Assembly (NCBI GenBank): GCA_963772825.1
Contig: CAVYYX010000012.1
Span: forward strand, 124,001 to 188,000
Origin: Desertimonas sp963772825
GTDB lineage: Bacteria > Actinomycetota > Acidimicrobiia > Acidimicrobiales > Ilumatobacteraceae
Direction of reading: 5' to 3'
DNA: 64,000 nt
The notes beneath the pieces are model-generated. The model worked only from the letters and a program-made list of their open reading frames with translations, ran no database searches and was not told where the DNA came from. This document shows positions 24,554 through 33,005 of this stretch, piece after piece. Both the position numbers and the translations under genes were made by a program. Every line of letters begins with the position of its first letter. Position 1 is the first letter of the stretch.

Positions 24554-26217
24554 ACCTGTGGCAACTCGCCTGGCGTGTGGCCAAGCACGAGCCCCGTTCG
24601 TTCTGGCTCGGCTGGCTGTCGTTCGTCATCTTCTTCACCCTCCCGGCGGTCAGCGGCTACCTGCTCGGGCAGGGCTTCGACGCCCTCAACGAGGGCGAGA
24701 CGTCGACGGTCTATCGGTACGCCGCGATGCTCGGCTTCGTCGAGGTACTGCGGATGGCCGTGATCCATTACGCCGCCATCACGTGGACGAAGTCGTGGGT
24801 CCACATGCAGACGTTCCTGCGCGCCAACCTGCTCAAGGCACAGATGGCGAGCGGCGGGCCCGAAGCCGGCCAGCCGGTCGGTTCCGCAGGCGAGGCGCTC
24901 ACCCACTTCCGCGACGACGTCGAGGACGTCACGTTCTTGATCGACGGTGTCGTCGACGTGTCGGCCGGCCTCGTGTTCAGCGTCGCCGCCGGCATCGTCC
25001 TCGGGATGGCCGATGCCAGGGCCGCGGCAGTGCTGCTGCTGCCGATGATCGGCGTCGTGCTCGTGACGCGCTTCGCCGACAGCCGGATCAAGGAGTACCG
25101 CGAAGCGGACCGCATCGCCACGGGGCACGTCACCGGGCTGGTCGGCGACATGATGGCGGCGGCCACGACGGTGAAGGTCAACGGCGCTGCCGAGAACCTC
25201 CTCGCCCGGCTCGGTCGGCTCGTCAACCGCCGCGGCGAGACGGCGGTGCGCGACCGGGTGCTCAGCGAGAGCGTGTTCGCCTTCAGCCATGGGGCCGCCG
25301 ACGTCGGCTTCGGCATCGTGCTCATCGTCAGCGCCTCGGCGATCGCCGACGGCAGCTTCACCGTCGGCACGCTCGCCCTGTTCGCCGCCTACCTCGGCTG
25401 GTTGAGCTTCCTGCCGCGCATGGTCGGGCGCTTGCTCGCCCGCCGCAAGCAGGCCGGGGTGGCCTTCGACCGGATGCGGATGCTCGTCGCCGAGACGGAC
25501 GTGAACAACACGGTGCGCCAGCGCTACCTGCCGATCGAGCGGTGGCAGCACGGCGTCCGTCCCGATGCCGTGCGGCCGCCTCGCGTGCCGCTGGAGCGCT
25601 TCGAGGTCATCGGCCTGGAGGCCCGTTACCCCGACGGGTCCGGCGCCGGGCCGGTGTCGTTCGTCGTCGAGCGGGGCAGCTTCACGGTGGTCACCGGTCC
25701 CGTGGGGGCCGGCAAGTCAACCCTGCTGCGGGCGATGCTCGGCCTCGGCTGGCGCGCCGAAGTGACCGGCGTGGTGCGCTGGAACGGCACCCCGATCGAC
25801 GACCCCGGAGCGTTCCTCGTGCCGCCCAACGCAGCATTCCTGCCGCAGGTGCCGCAGTTGGTGTCGGACTCGGTGAGCGACAACGTCTCGTTGGGGCCGA
25901 TGGACGAAGTGGCGATCCTGACGGCGTTGGAGCTGGCGGCGATCTCCGACGAGGTGGCGGCGATGCCCGACGCCGGCGAGACGCTGATCGGGCCTCGCGG
26001 CCTGCGCCTCTCCGGGGGACAGCGCCAGCGCTTGGCCACAGCGCGGGCACTCGTGCACCGGCCGGAGCTCGTCGTCCTCGACGACCTCTCCAGCGCCGTC
26101 GACGTGGAAACCGAGGTGCGCTTGTGGCAGAACCTCGCCGCCGCCGGGCTCACCGTCATCGCCGTCAGCCACCGCGCCGTGGCCTTCGACCGCGCCGACC
26201 AGATCATCCGCCTGTAG
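24550..26217 (+). CDS. ABC exporter half-transporter, subunit 2 (degenerate Walker B)
   Basis: 555 residues from ATG 24550. Membrane domain (about 15-320), then a nucleotide-binding domain with Walker A GPVGAGKST, canonical signature LSGGQRQR, but Walker B LVVLDDLSS. Asp replaces the catalytic Glu, marking the non-hydrolytic site partner. Switch His is in AVSHRAV. The complementary defects of the two subunits (LSAGQ in one, DD in the other) predict one consensus and one degenerate ATP site, as in TM287/288-type exporters. The stop is followed within 4 bases by palindromic element copy 2. Confidence 0.9.
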   Translation: MNLWQLAWRVAKHEPRSFWLGWLSFVIFFTLPAVSGYLLGQGFDALNEGETSTVYRYAAMLGFVEVLRMAVIHYAAITWTKSWVHMQTFLRANLLKAQMASGGPEAGQPVGSAGEALTHFRDDVEDVTFLIDGVVDVSAGLVFSVAAGIVLGMADARAAAVLLLPMIGVVLVTRFADSRIKEYREADRIATGHVTGLVGDMMAAATTVKVNGAAENLLARLGRLVNRRGETAVRDRVLSESVFAFSHGAADVGFGIVLIVSASAIADGSFTVGTLALFAAYLGWLSFLPRMVGRLLARRKQAGVAFDRMRMLVAETDVNNTVRQRYLPIERWQHGVRPDAVRPPRVPLERFEVIGLEARYPDGSGAGPVSFVVERGSFTVVTGPVGAGKSTLLRAMLGLGWRAEVTGVVRWNGTPIDDPGAFLVPPNAAFLPQVPQLVSDSVSDNVSLGPMDEVAILTALELAAISDEVAAMPDAGETLIGPRGLRLSGGQRQRLATARALVHRPELVVLDDLSSAVDVETEVRLWQNLAAAGLTVIAVSHRAVAFDRADQIIRL

Positions 26218-26220
26218 CCC

Positions 26221-26298
26221 CGATCTGGGCGCGATTCGTCCGATCCACGAACTGGGTGCGATCCGTGCGCACTGTCCGAACAGATCGCGCCCAGATCG
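26221..26298. repeat. Palindromic element copy 2, between convergent genes
   Basis: Outer 15-bp arms CGATCTGGGCGCGAT (26221-26235) and its exact complement (26284-26298) frame further diverged copies of the same half-unit (ACTGGGTGCGAT near 26251; ACTGTCCGAACAGATC to the right). It contains ACAGATCGCGCCCAGAT (26280-26296), identical to copy 1. It occupies the whole gap between the ABC exporter and the oxidoreductase gene, so a bidirectional terminator role is plausible. Confidence 0.85.
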
Positions 26299-29200
26299 TC
26301 AGGAGAAGGCGGCGAGGCGGGCCGCCAGCTCGGCGCGGTAGGCCTTGGCGCGGGGGAGCTTGACGTTCTCGTAGCCGCGGACCCCGTCGGGAAGCGTGGC
26401 GATGGCCGTCGCCTCGGCGAGGTTGGCGGCGGTCAGCTTGCTGCACAGATGCTCGACCGCACGCACGTAGTCGGGGATCATCTCCCGCTCGACGCGGCGA
26501 ACCTCGGCCCAGCGGAACGGGTCGAGCGGGGTGCCGCGGACCCGTTTGGCGGCCCGCAGGGCCTTGAACATCGGCACGGTGCGCGGCCCGAACTTCGACT
26601 TGTGCTGCTTGCCCAAGGCGCGCAGGGTGGGCGGGTGGAGACGCCAGGTGACCTTCGCCTGCGGCCCGCCGACAGCCTCATAGGCGGCGAGTGACTCGGG
26701 GAGTAGGAGCAGACGGGCGACCTCGTACTCGTCCTTGTAGGCCATCAGCTTGTGGAGGTGACGGGCGACGGCATCGGTGAACCCGAGCGACTCGGGGTCG
26801 ACGCGCTGCTCGGCCTGGCGGGCGGCGGTCACGACGCGCCGGAAGCGGTCGGCGTAGCGCGCCGACTGGTAGTCCACGAGATCGGCGGCGAGGCGCTCGA
26901 TCAGTTCGTCGAGCGTCTCCGGCTCGGCATGGGCGACGAACCCGGCGGCCTGCTCGACCTCGTCGGGCAGGGCGTGCCACCGGCGACCCCAGCGCAAGGC
27001 CGTGACGTTGCGCTGCACGGCGACGCCGTTGAGCTCGATCGCCCGCTCGATCAAGGCGGTCTCGATGGGGATCGCCCCGGCCTGCACGGCGACGCCGAGG
27101 AGGAACATGTTGGCGGTCGTCGCGTCGCCGAACAACCCGCCGGTGATCGCTGCGGCGTTAGGGATCCGGTTGTCGTCGGGCCGCGACACCTCGCCAAGGC
27201 GGGCGGTGAGCAGGGCGAGCTCGGGGTACGGCGTCGTCGGATTGGTGACCATCGCCCCGGTCGGCGTCGGCGCCGCCGAGCCGATGACGACCGTCCGGCC
27301 CGCCCGTGCCCCGGTGCGGTGGCTGTCGCTGGCGCCGACCAGGAGATCAAAGGCCAACAAGCAGTCGACACCCTCGGAGTTGGCGCGGTTGGACATCGGT
27401 GTGCCGTTGGCCGAGATGCGCAGGTCGCTGACCACCGGTCCGGCCTTCTGCGACAAGCCGGTCTGGTCGAGGCCGCGCACCGTGCGTCCCGAGAGCATCG
27501 CCGCCGTGCCGAGGATCTGGCTGACGGTGACCACCCCGGTGCCCCCGATGCCGGAGAGGCGGACGATGAACTCGTCGGTCGGCACGATCGGCAGCGGATC
27601 GCCGAGCCCCTCCGCAGGATCGCCGATCGACAGTCCCGGGACCGGCGCAGCCGCCGGGCTGTTCTCCTCGGCGTCGACGGAGACGAGGGCGAACGACGGA
27701 CAGTCGCCTTCCAGGCAGGTCATGTCGAAGTTGCAACTCGTCTGGTGGATCCGGGTCTTGCGCCCGTACCCCGTCATCACCGGCTGCACGGACAGGCAGT
27801 TGCTCTTGTCGCCGCAGTCGCCACAGCCCTCGCAGACCCGTTCGTTGATGACGATGCGGAACGCCGGCTTGGCGAGCTTGCCGCGGCTGCGCGCCCGGCG
27901 CTTCTCCGCGGCGCACGCTTGGTCGTGGACGAGCACGGTCACGCCGGGGATCACCGAGAGCACCTCCTGCGCCTCGATCAGCCGGGTGCGGTCCCACACG
28001 TCGACCCGGTCGGCATGGGAGCCGAAGTCGGCGTGCTCGTAGGCGTCGAGGTTGTCCGTCGTGACGATGACCCGCTGAACTCCTTCGATGAGCAGCGCCT
28101 GAACCACCCCCGGCACGTCGAGCTGGCCCTGCGGGTCCTGCCCGCCGGTCATCGCCACGGTGCCGTTGTAGAGCAACTTGTACGTGATGTTGACGCCGGC
28201 GGCGACGGCGGCGCGCACGGCGAGCGAACCCGAATGGAAGTACGTGCCGTCGCCGAGGTTCTGGATGATGTGCGGGCGGTCGACGAACGGCGCCATGCCG
28301 ATCCACTGGGCCCCTTCGTTGCCCATCGCCGTGAGCCCGGCGACGTCGCCGACCCGCTCGGGCTCCATCATGGCGACCATCGCGTGGCAGCCGATACCGC
28401 CGCCGACGAGCGAGCCGGCGGGAACACGGGTCGAGATGTTGTGCGGGCAGCCGCTGCAATAGAACGGTGTTCGGTTCACGGTCAGCGCCAGGTGGGTGCG
28501 CTCCTGCTTCGCCGGCAGCGGGGCGACCCGGGATTCGTCGATGCGCCTCACGAGGCGTGACCGCAGCGGTGCGAGCAGCTTGTCGGCGTCGATCGCCCCG
28601 GTCCCGGGGATCAGCGCCTCACCGCTCCCGTCATGGCGGCCGACAACCGTCGGTCGCTCGTCCCACGTATACAAGGCACCCTTGACCAGAACCTCCAGCG
28701 TCGGGTTCTTCTCCTCGACGACGAGCACCTCGGACAGCCCGTGGGCGAACTGGCGAACCTGTTCCTCGTCGAACGGCACCGGCATCGACAGTCGCATCAG
28801 CCGGATGCCGTTATGACGCAACGAATCGTCGTCGGCGAAGCCGAGCAGGCGCAGCGCCTCGCGCAGCTCGTTGAAGGTGTGCCCCGACGCGGCGATCCCG
28901 AGCCAGTCGTCCTCGGTGCCGACGGTGACCTGGTTGAGCTTGTTGAGTACCCCGTACTGGCGGGCGAGCTCCGAGCGCACCTGCTGAAACTCCCGCTCGA
29001 TGTCGAGCGTGTAGGGCGTGAGTAGCTTGCCACTCGGTTGGGGTACGTAGGGCTTGCCGTCGAACTCCATCGTCGGGATCAACGGCACGACCCGTTCGGG
29101 GTGCACGTCGGCCGTACCCGTGCCGTCGGCCACGGCCGTGACGAGCTTGTAGCCGACCCACACGCCGCTGGACCTCGACAGGGCGACGGCGTGGCGCCCC

Positions 29201-29796
29201 AGGTCGAGGGCCTCCTGCACGTCGCCGGGGAAGATGATCGGCATGTGCAGGTCGACCATCGTCGCGTCGCTGGAACTCGGCAACGTCGACGACTTGGCGG
29301 CTGGATCGTCGCCGACTACAGCGACCACTCCACCAGTGCGGGACGTGCCGGCGAACACGCCGTGGCGGATCGCGTCGTTGGCCCGGTCGAGGCCCGGCGC
29401 CTTGCCGTACCACATCCCGAACACGCCGTCGTAGCGGCGCTCCGGACGAGTGTCGGCGAGCTGGCTGCCCATCACCGCCGTAGCGGCGAGCTCCTCGTTG
29501 ACAGCGGGACGGACGACGACGGGCAGGTCGGGGACGGTGCGGTTGGCCCGGCTGACCTCCTCCTGCAGCGTGCCGACAGGTGAGCCCTGGTACCCCGAGA
29601 CGAAGGCGGCGGTGTTCAGACCGCGACGACGATCGATGCGCAGCTGGTCGATCGGCAGCCGGGCGATCGCCTGCAACCCCGAGAGGAAGACCCGACCGTC
29701 CTCGAGGCGATAGCGATCAGCCAGCTCATAGGTGGCCAACCTCGTCGCCAGGTCGTCCTCACCGGCCCGCTCGGCTGCCCCCGCCACGACGTCCAT
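26299..29796 (-). CDS. Fused indolepyruvate:ferredoxin oxidoreductase
   Basis: 1165 residues from ATG 29796; the longer frame upstream is not convincing. N-terminal 2-oxoacid oxidoreductase alpha-like part (FLSGLQAIARLPIDQLRI; GYQGSPVGTLQEEV), TPP-binding part around CSGCPHNISTRVP and GNEGAQWIGMAPF, then an iron-sulfur segment with CEGCGDCGDKSNCLSV. The gamma/IorB-like domain starts RLSGIGGTGVVTVSQILGTA, followed by a C-terminal helical domain of the long fused enzyme. The reaction is oxidative decarboxylation of aryl-pyruvates to acyl-CoA with ferredoxin. Single-chain forms of this size are usual in aerobic actinobacteria and proteobacteria. Confidence 0.93.
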   Translation of the reverse strand: MDVVAGAAERAGEDDLATRLATYELADRYRLEDGRVFLSGLQAIARLPIDQLRIDRRRGLNTAAFVSGYQGSPVGTLQEEVSRANRTVPDLPVVVRPAVNEELAATAVMGSQLADTRPERRYDGVFGMWYGKAPGLDRANDAIRHGVFAGTSRTGGVVAVVGDDPAAKSSTLPSSSDATMVDLHMPIIFPGDVQEALDLGRHAVALSRSSGVWVGYKLVTAVADGTGTADVHPERVVPLIPTMEFDGKPYVPQPSGKLLTPYTLDIEREFQQVRSELARQYGVLNKLNQVTVGTEDDWLGIAASGHTFNELREALRLLGFADDDSLRHNGIRLMRLSMPVPFDEEQVRQFAHGLSEVLVVEEKNPTLEVLVKGALYTWDERPTVVGRHDGSGEALIPGTGAIDADKLLAPLRSRLVRRIDESRVAPLPAKQERTHLALTVNRTPFYCSGCPHNISTRVPAGSLVGGGIGCHAMVAMMEPERVGDVAGLTAMGNEGAQWIGMAPFVDRPHIIQNLGDGTYFHSGSLAVRAAVAAGVNITYKLLYNGTVAMTGGQDPQGQLDVPGVVQALLIEGVQRVIVTTDNLDAYEHADFGSHADRVDVWDRTRLIEAQEVLSVIPGVTVLVHDQACAAEKRRARSRGKLAKPAFRIVINERVCEGCGDCGDKSNCLSVQPVMTGYGRKTRIHQTSCNFDMTCLEGDCPSFALVSVDAEENSPAAAPVPGLSIGDPAEGLGDPLPIVPTDEFIVRLSGIGGTGVVTVSQILGTAAMLSGRTVRGLDQTGLSQKAGPVVSDLRISANGTPMSNRANSEGVDCLLAFDLLVGASDSHRTGARAGRTVVIGSAAPTPTGAMVTNPTTPYPELALLTARLGEVSRPDDNRIPNAAAITGGLFGDATTANMFLLGVAVQAGAIPIETALIERAIELNGVAVQRNVTALRWGRRWHALPDEVEQAAGFVAHAEPETLDELIERLAADLVDYQSARYADRFRRVVTAARQAEQRVDPESLGFTDAVARHLHKLMAYKDEYEVARLLLLPESLAAYEAVGGPQAKVTWRLHPPTLRALGKQHKSKFGPRTVPMFKALRAAKRVRGTPLDPFRWAEVRRVEREMIPDYVRAVEHLCSKLTAANLAEATAIATLPDGVRGYENVKLPRAKAYRAELAARLAAFS

Positions 29797-29855
29797 CTCG
29801 GTGACGGTACCCGGCGGGGCCGCTCGATGCCGCCCACACTGTGAGATTGACGGCG

Positions 29856-31013
29856 CTAACCGGCGTTGACGTAGCGGCGCACGGCGAGAATCGAGCTGTC
29901 CGGGGGAAGTGGGGTGACCTGCACCGGTACGCCCGGCCGGCGAGCCTGCACCCACCGCGTCGGGCTGATGGCGATGCCGACGTGGTTGATCGCCGGCCGG
30001 CCGTTGGTCGACCTGAAAACCAGATCGCCGGCGCGGATCGGTTCGTTGATGAAGTCGACCGGACGGCCCTGCCTGGCTTGTGATGCGCTGTGGTGCACCA
30101 GCGTGACGCCGGCCTGGGCGTAGGCCGCCAGGGTGAGGCCGGAGCAGTCGAAGGTGCTCGGACCTTTGGTGAAGAACTTGTACGGCTTACCGACTTGGGC
30201 GAGGGCGTAGTTGACGACCCTGTCGATGGCGTTGCTGGACGACGACGGCTGGCTGGCGCCACCGCCGGGGATGACGAGGCGTTGCCCGGGATGGATGACG
30301 GAGGTGAGGGCGAGGTTGTTGGCCGTCAGTACAGCGGTGAGCGAGACGCCGTGGCGGGCGGCGATGACGCCCAACGAATCTCCCGACCTGACCGTGTAGT
30401 TGGCCGCGCTCGACGCCGGGGCAGGCCGGCTCGAGCTGCCTCCGGGGATCGTCAGGCGTTGCCCGGGGAAGATCATCGACGTGATCCGGAGGTTGTTCGC
30501 CGAGAGAAGGGCGGCGAGGGAGACGTGGTGTCGGGCGGCGATGCCACTCAGCGAGTCGCCGGACCGGACCGTGTAGTTGCCGGCGGTCGTTGCCGGCGAT
30601 CCGGTCGAGGTGCCTCCGGGGATCGTCAGGCGTTGCCCGGGATAGATCATCGACGTGGCCCGGAGGTTGTTCGCCGAGAGAAGGGCGGCGAGCGAGACGT
30701 GGTGTCGGGCGGCGATGGCGAACAGAGAGTCGCCGGACTTGATCGTGTAGTTGCCGGCGGTTGCCGCCGCCGCCCCGGTCGTTGCCCCCGGGACCGTGAG
30801 GTGCTGCCCGGGGAAGATCACGGACGTGACCCGAAGGTCGTTGGCCGCCAGCAGATCGGAAAGTCGAACACCAAACCTGTTGGCGATGCCGCTCAGCGAG
30901 TCACCGGATCGCACCACGTAGTCACTCGAAGTTGCGCCATGGGCGGCGGTGGGCACGGCCAGCGCAGCGATCGAAACGGAGATTGCAATGGTGAGACGTG
31001 ACAGGCGGGACAC
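29856..31013 (-). CDS. LysM x4 + NlpC/P60 cell-wall hydrolase
   Basis: 385 residues from GTG 31013. Signal peptide 1-27 (ISVSIAALAVPTAAHGA). Four LysM peptidoglycan-binding repeats, each opening with Y-x-V/I-x-SGDSL and closing PGQ-x-L-x-IPG, separated by Ser/Thr/Ala linkers. Then an NlpC/P60 domain from about residue 265 with catalytic Cys in FDCSGLTLAAY and His in NHVGIAIS. An endopeptidase acting outside the membrane on peptidoglycan stem peptides. The LysM copies are very alike (RHHVSLAALLSANNLR twice), suggesting recent duplication. A CRP-like site lies 45-60 bp upstream. Confidence 0.95.
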   Translation of the reverse strand: MSRLSRLTIAISVSIAALAVPTAAHGATSSDYVVRSGDSLSGIANRFGVRLSDLLAANDLRVTSVIFPGQHLTVPGATTGAAAATAGNYTIKSGDSLFAIAARHHVSLAALLSANNLRATSMIYPGQRLTIPGGTSTGSPATTAGNYTVRSGDSLSGIAARHHVSLAALLSANNLRITSMIFPGQRLTIPGGSSSRPAPASSAANYTVRSGDSLGVIAARHGVSLTAVLTANNLALTSVIHPGQRLVIPGGGASQPSSSSNAIDRVVNYALAQVGKPYKFFTKGPSTFDCSGLTLAAYAQAGVTLVHHSASQARQGRPVDFINEPIRAGDLVFRSTNGRPAINHVGIAISPTRWVQARRPGVPVQVTPLPPDSSILAVRRYVNAG

Positions 31014-31057
31014 ATCTCGTTATCGGCACGAAGGCCGGAGATCTCCAGCATCGTCGA

Positions 31058-31073
31058 TGTGACACCGGTCACA
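31058..31073. promoter_or_regulatory. CRP/GlxR-like site upstream of the LysM hydrolase gene
   Basis: TGTGA-CACCGG-TCACA, a perfect TGTGA-N6-TCACA palindrome, extended by one pair to TGTGAC/GTCACA. It lies 45 bp before GTG 31013, and actinobacterial Crp/GlxR proteins control resuscitation and wall-hydrolase genes. No regulator gene is in the window. Confidence 0.45.
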
Positions 31074-31086
31074 CCGACGCGGTGGC

Positions 31087-32529
31087 TCAGCCGTCGGTGA
31101 GGTTGTGCTGGGCGTCGACGAGCTCGACCCACGTGCGACCCGGCGCGAGCAGGATCGGCTGTCCGCCGGCTTCCAAGGAGAATTGGTCCGTGGGGTTCTG
31201 GCGGCTCCAGGAGCCCTCGATCTTGCGCCCGTCGGTGTACACGACCGCCCGCCCGGAGCCGAGCGTCTGGGCCTCCGGGCCTCCTCCGGCGGGGCTCACG
31301 CCGTACTCGACGACGAGTACCACGACGGTGTCGGCGCTCGCTCGCCCGTCCGTCAGCTCGTGGGGCGAGCCGAGCTGCGAGCGCAGGAACAGGCCTTGCA
31401 CCGGATCCCACTCCCAGCGCACGTTGTAGCTCCCGACCAACATCTCGGCGAACGTCACGGGCGCGCCGGCGACGACTTCACCAGGGGCGACGTACTCGAA
31501 GGCGGAGACGGCATCGCCGGAGCTGACGATCAGCGGCCACAGGGCGGCAACGTTGGCGTACAGGTTGTGCGGGGCCGGTCGGTCGTCGCGGCGGAAGAAG
31601 CCCGGCGTGCCCTCTCCGAACAGTTCGAAGCCCGCCGCCTGGAGGGCGCTGTTGACCTCGGCGTTGGCGCCGCTGTAGGCGATCGCCGGGTCGTTGAGGC
31701 TCAGCAACAGATCGACGTCCTGGGTGCGCGCCGAGCGGATCGGCCCGACCGGATTGGCCTCCATCGAGTTGAAAACGGCGGCGAACCGAGTCGCCTGACC
31801 TTCGACGATCTCCTCGAACACGATGTCGGCCTGGTTGAGCCCCGACTGTGGCTCTGCGTCGACATTGTCGACCTTCACGACGAGGGCCGGCCGGGGGGCG
31901 ATCGGGATGCCGGTGAGCGTCTGGCGGGGGACCTCGGTGGTCGTCGTGGCCGACGCGGTCGTCGTCGGTGGCGAGGTCGAGTCGGCGCCGTCGCCGTCCG
32001 GCGAGGTGGTTGGCGACGTCGGATCGGTCGTCGATGGTGTCGTCGTGGTCGTCGTCGTCGAGGTTGTCGAGCTCGTGGTCGTCGTCGGGGTCGGGTCGTA
32101 CCCGACACCCACCAGTGTCACGGAGAAGTCCTCGCCGTCGGACTGGCTGGACGTCTCGCTGATCGTGAAGCTGGACGTGTCGTTGAACGTGCCGGCAGAA
32201 CCCGGCATGAACGTGTAGTTGACCGTGCACGAACCTCCCGCCGGGAGCGTTTGGGCTTGGCAGGTCTGCGAGGCATTGAACTCGGCGGTCGGCGGCGCGC
32301 CACCGAAGATGTTGATCGGGCCGAACGGATCGCCACCCGTGTTCGTCAACGTCACCGCGACCTGCCCACTGGTCGCCCCGACGTTGACCTGACCGAAGTC
32401 GATCGAGGTCGTGTTGATCGACATGTCCGTGTCGACCGCCTCGACGGTCCGTGGCACGCTGCCGATGGCAGCCACCGCCAGCCCGATCGCCAACCCCGCC
32501 ACGACGCCGAACCGTGCATGCCGTTTCAT
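31087..32529 (-). CDS. DUF3048 (YerB-like) secreted protein with anchor-D domain
   Basis: 480 residues from ATG 32529. Signal peptide about 1-31. Residues 37-145 are an immunoglobulin-like choice-of-anchor-D/HYDIN domain (IDFGQVNVGATSGQVAVTL; FMPGSAGTFNDT). A Thr/Ser/Pro linker (about 150-205) connects to DUF3048: RPALVVKVDNVDAEPQSGLN, ADIVFEEIVEGQATRFAAVF, and GPIRSARTQDVDLL in the N-terminal part, with WSRQNPTDQFSL and PGRTWVELV in the C-terminal part. Function of YerB-like proteins is unknown. Same strand as the LysM hydrolase gene 73 bases downstream, so a joint cell-envelope role is possible. Confidence 0.87.
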   Translation of the reverse strand: MKRHARFGVVAGLAIGLAVAAIGSVPRTVEAVDTDMSINTTSIDFGQVNVGATSGQVAVTLTNTGGDPFGPINIFGGAPPTAEFNASQTCQAQTLPAGGSCTVNYTFMPGSAGTFNDTSSFTISETSSQSDGEDFSVTLVGVGYDPTPTTTTSSTTSTTTTTTTPSTTDPTSPTTSPDGDGADSTSPPTTTASATTTTEVPRQTLTGIPIAPRPALVVKVDNVDAEPQSGLNQADIVFEEIVEGQATRFAAVFNSMEANPVGPIRSARTQDVDLLLSLNDPAIAYSGANAEVNSALQAAGFELFGEGTPGFFRRDDRPAPHNLYANVAALWPLIVSSGDAVSAFEYVAPGEVVAGAPVTFAEMLVGSYNVRWEWDPVQGLFLRSQLGSPHELTDGRASADTVVVLVVEYGVSPAGGGPEAQTLGSGRAVVYTDGRKIEGSWSRQNPTDQFSLEAGGQPILLAPGRTWVELVDAQHNLTDG

Positions 32530-32583
32530 GGGCGGTGAGCGTCTCAGTCGCGACGATCGCGATCAACCGCTTTAGTTCAAACG

Positions 32584-32610
32584 TGTCGGATTCGTAGCAT
32601 CCCGATCGTC
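32584..32610 (+). promoter_or_regulatory. Possible ECF42-type promoter
   Basis: TGTCGG at 32584-32589 and CGTC at 32607-32610 with a 17-bp spacer resemble the TGTCGA / CG(A/T)C promoters associated with YCII-linked ECF42 sigma factors. The position, 39 bases before the YCII start, is suitable. One -35 mismatch and a long spacer lower confidence. Confidence 0.3.
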
Positions 32611-32648
32611 GTCTCCGTGTACGACCTCGACCACCGAAGGAGCACGAG

Positions 32649-33005
32649 ATGAGATACATGATGTTCGTCTGCACCGACACCGAGCCCGACCCGCCGACCG
32701 GCGATCCCAAGCTTGACGATGTCGACGACTGGGTGGAACGCCATGACTCCAGCGGCGCTCGGGTGATGGGCGAGGTGCTGCGGCCGGTCAGCGACGCCAC
32801 GACCGTGCGGATGCGTGGTGGCAAGGTGTTGATCACCGACGGTCCGTTCGCCGAGACACGTGAGTGGATCGCCGGCTTCGACATCCTCGAGTGCGACGAC
32901 CTCGACGAAGCGATCACCATCGCCTCGCAGCACCCGATGGCCCGGTCCGGCCGCCTGGAGCTTCGTCCATTCATGGAGTGGGAGGACGACGGCCCGCCGT
33001 CGTGA
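32649..33005 (+). CDS. YCII-domain (DGPF) protein
   Basis: 118 residues from ATG 32649 with AAGGAG six bases upstream. Conserved YCII/DGPF landmarks: RYMMFVCTD start, a late VLITDGPFAETREWIAGF with the DGPF motif, and LEL RPFMEW at the end. It overlaps the following sigma gene by GTGA. DGPF proteins are the usual genomic partners of ECF42 sigma factors and probably sense or signal to them; the mechanism is unknown. Confidence 0.9.
   Translation: MRYMMFVCTDTEPDPPTGDPKLDDVDDWVERHDSSGARVMGEVLRPVSDATTVRMRGGKVLITDGPFAETREWIAGFDILECDDLDEAITIASQHPMARSGRLELRPFMEWEDDGPPS

Noticed and set aside
30240..30800. Direct repeats resembling a repeat array
   Set aside because: They are the in-frame LysM domain copies of the NlpC/P60 protein, not CRISPR or a mobile element.
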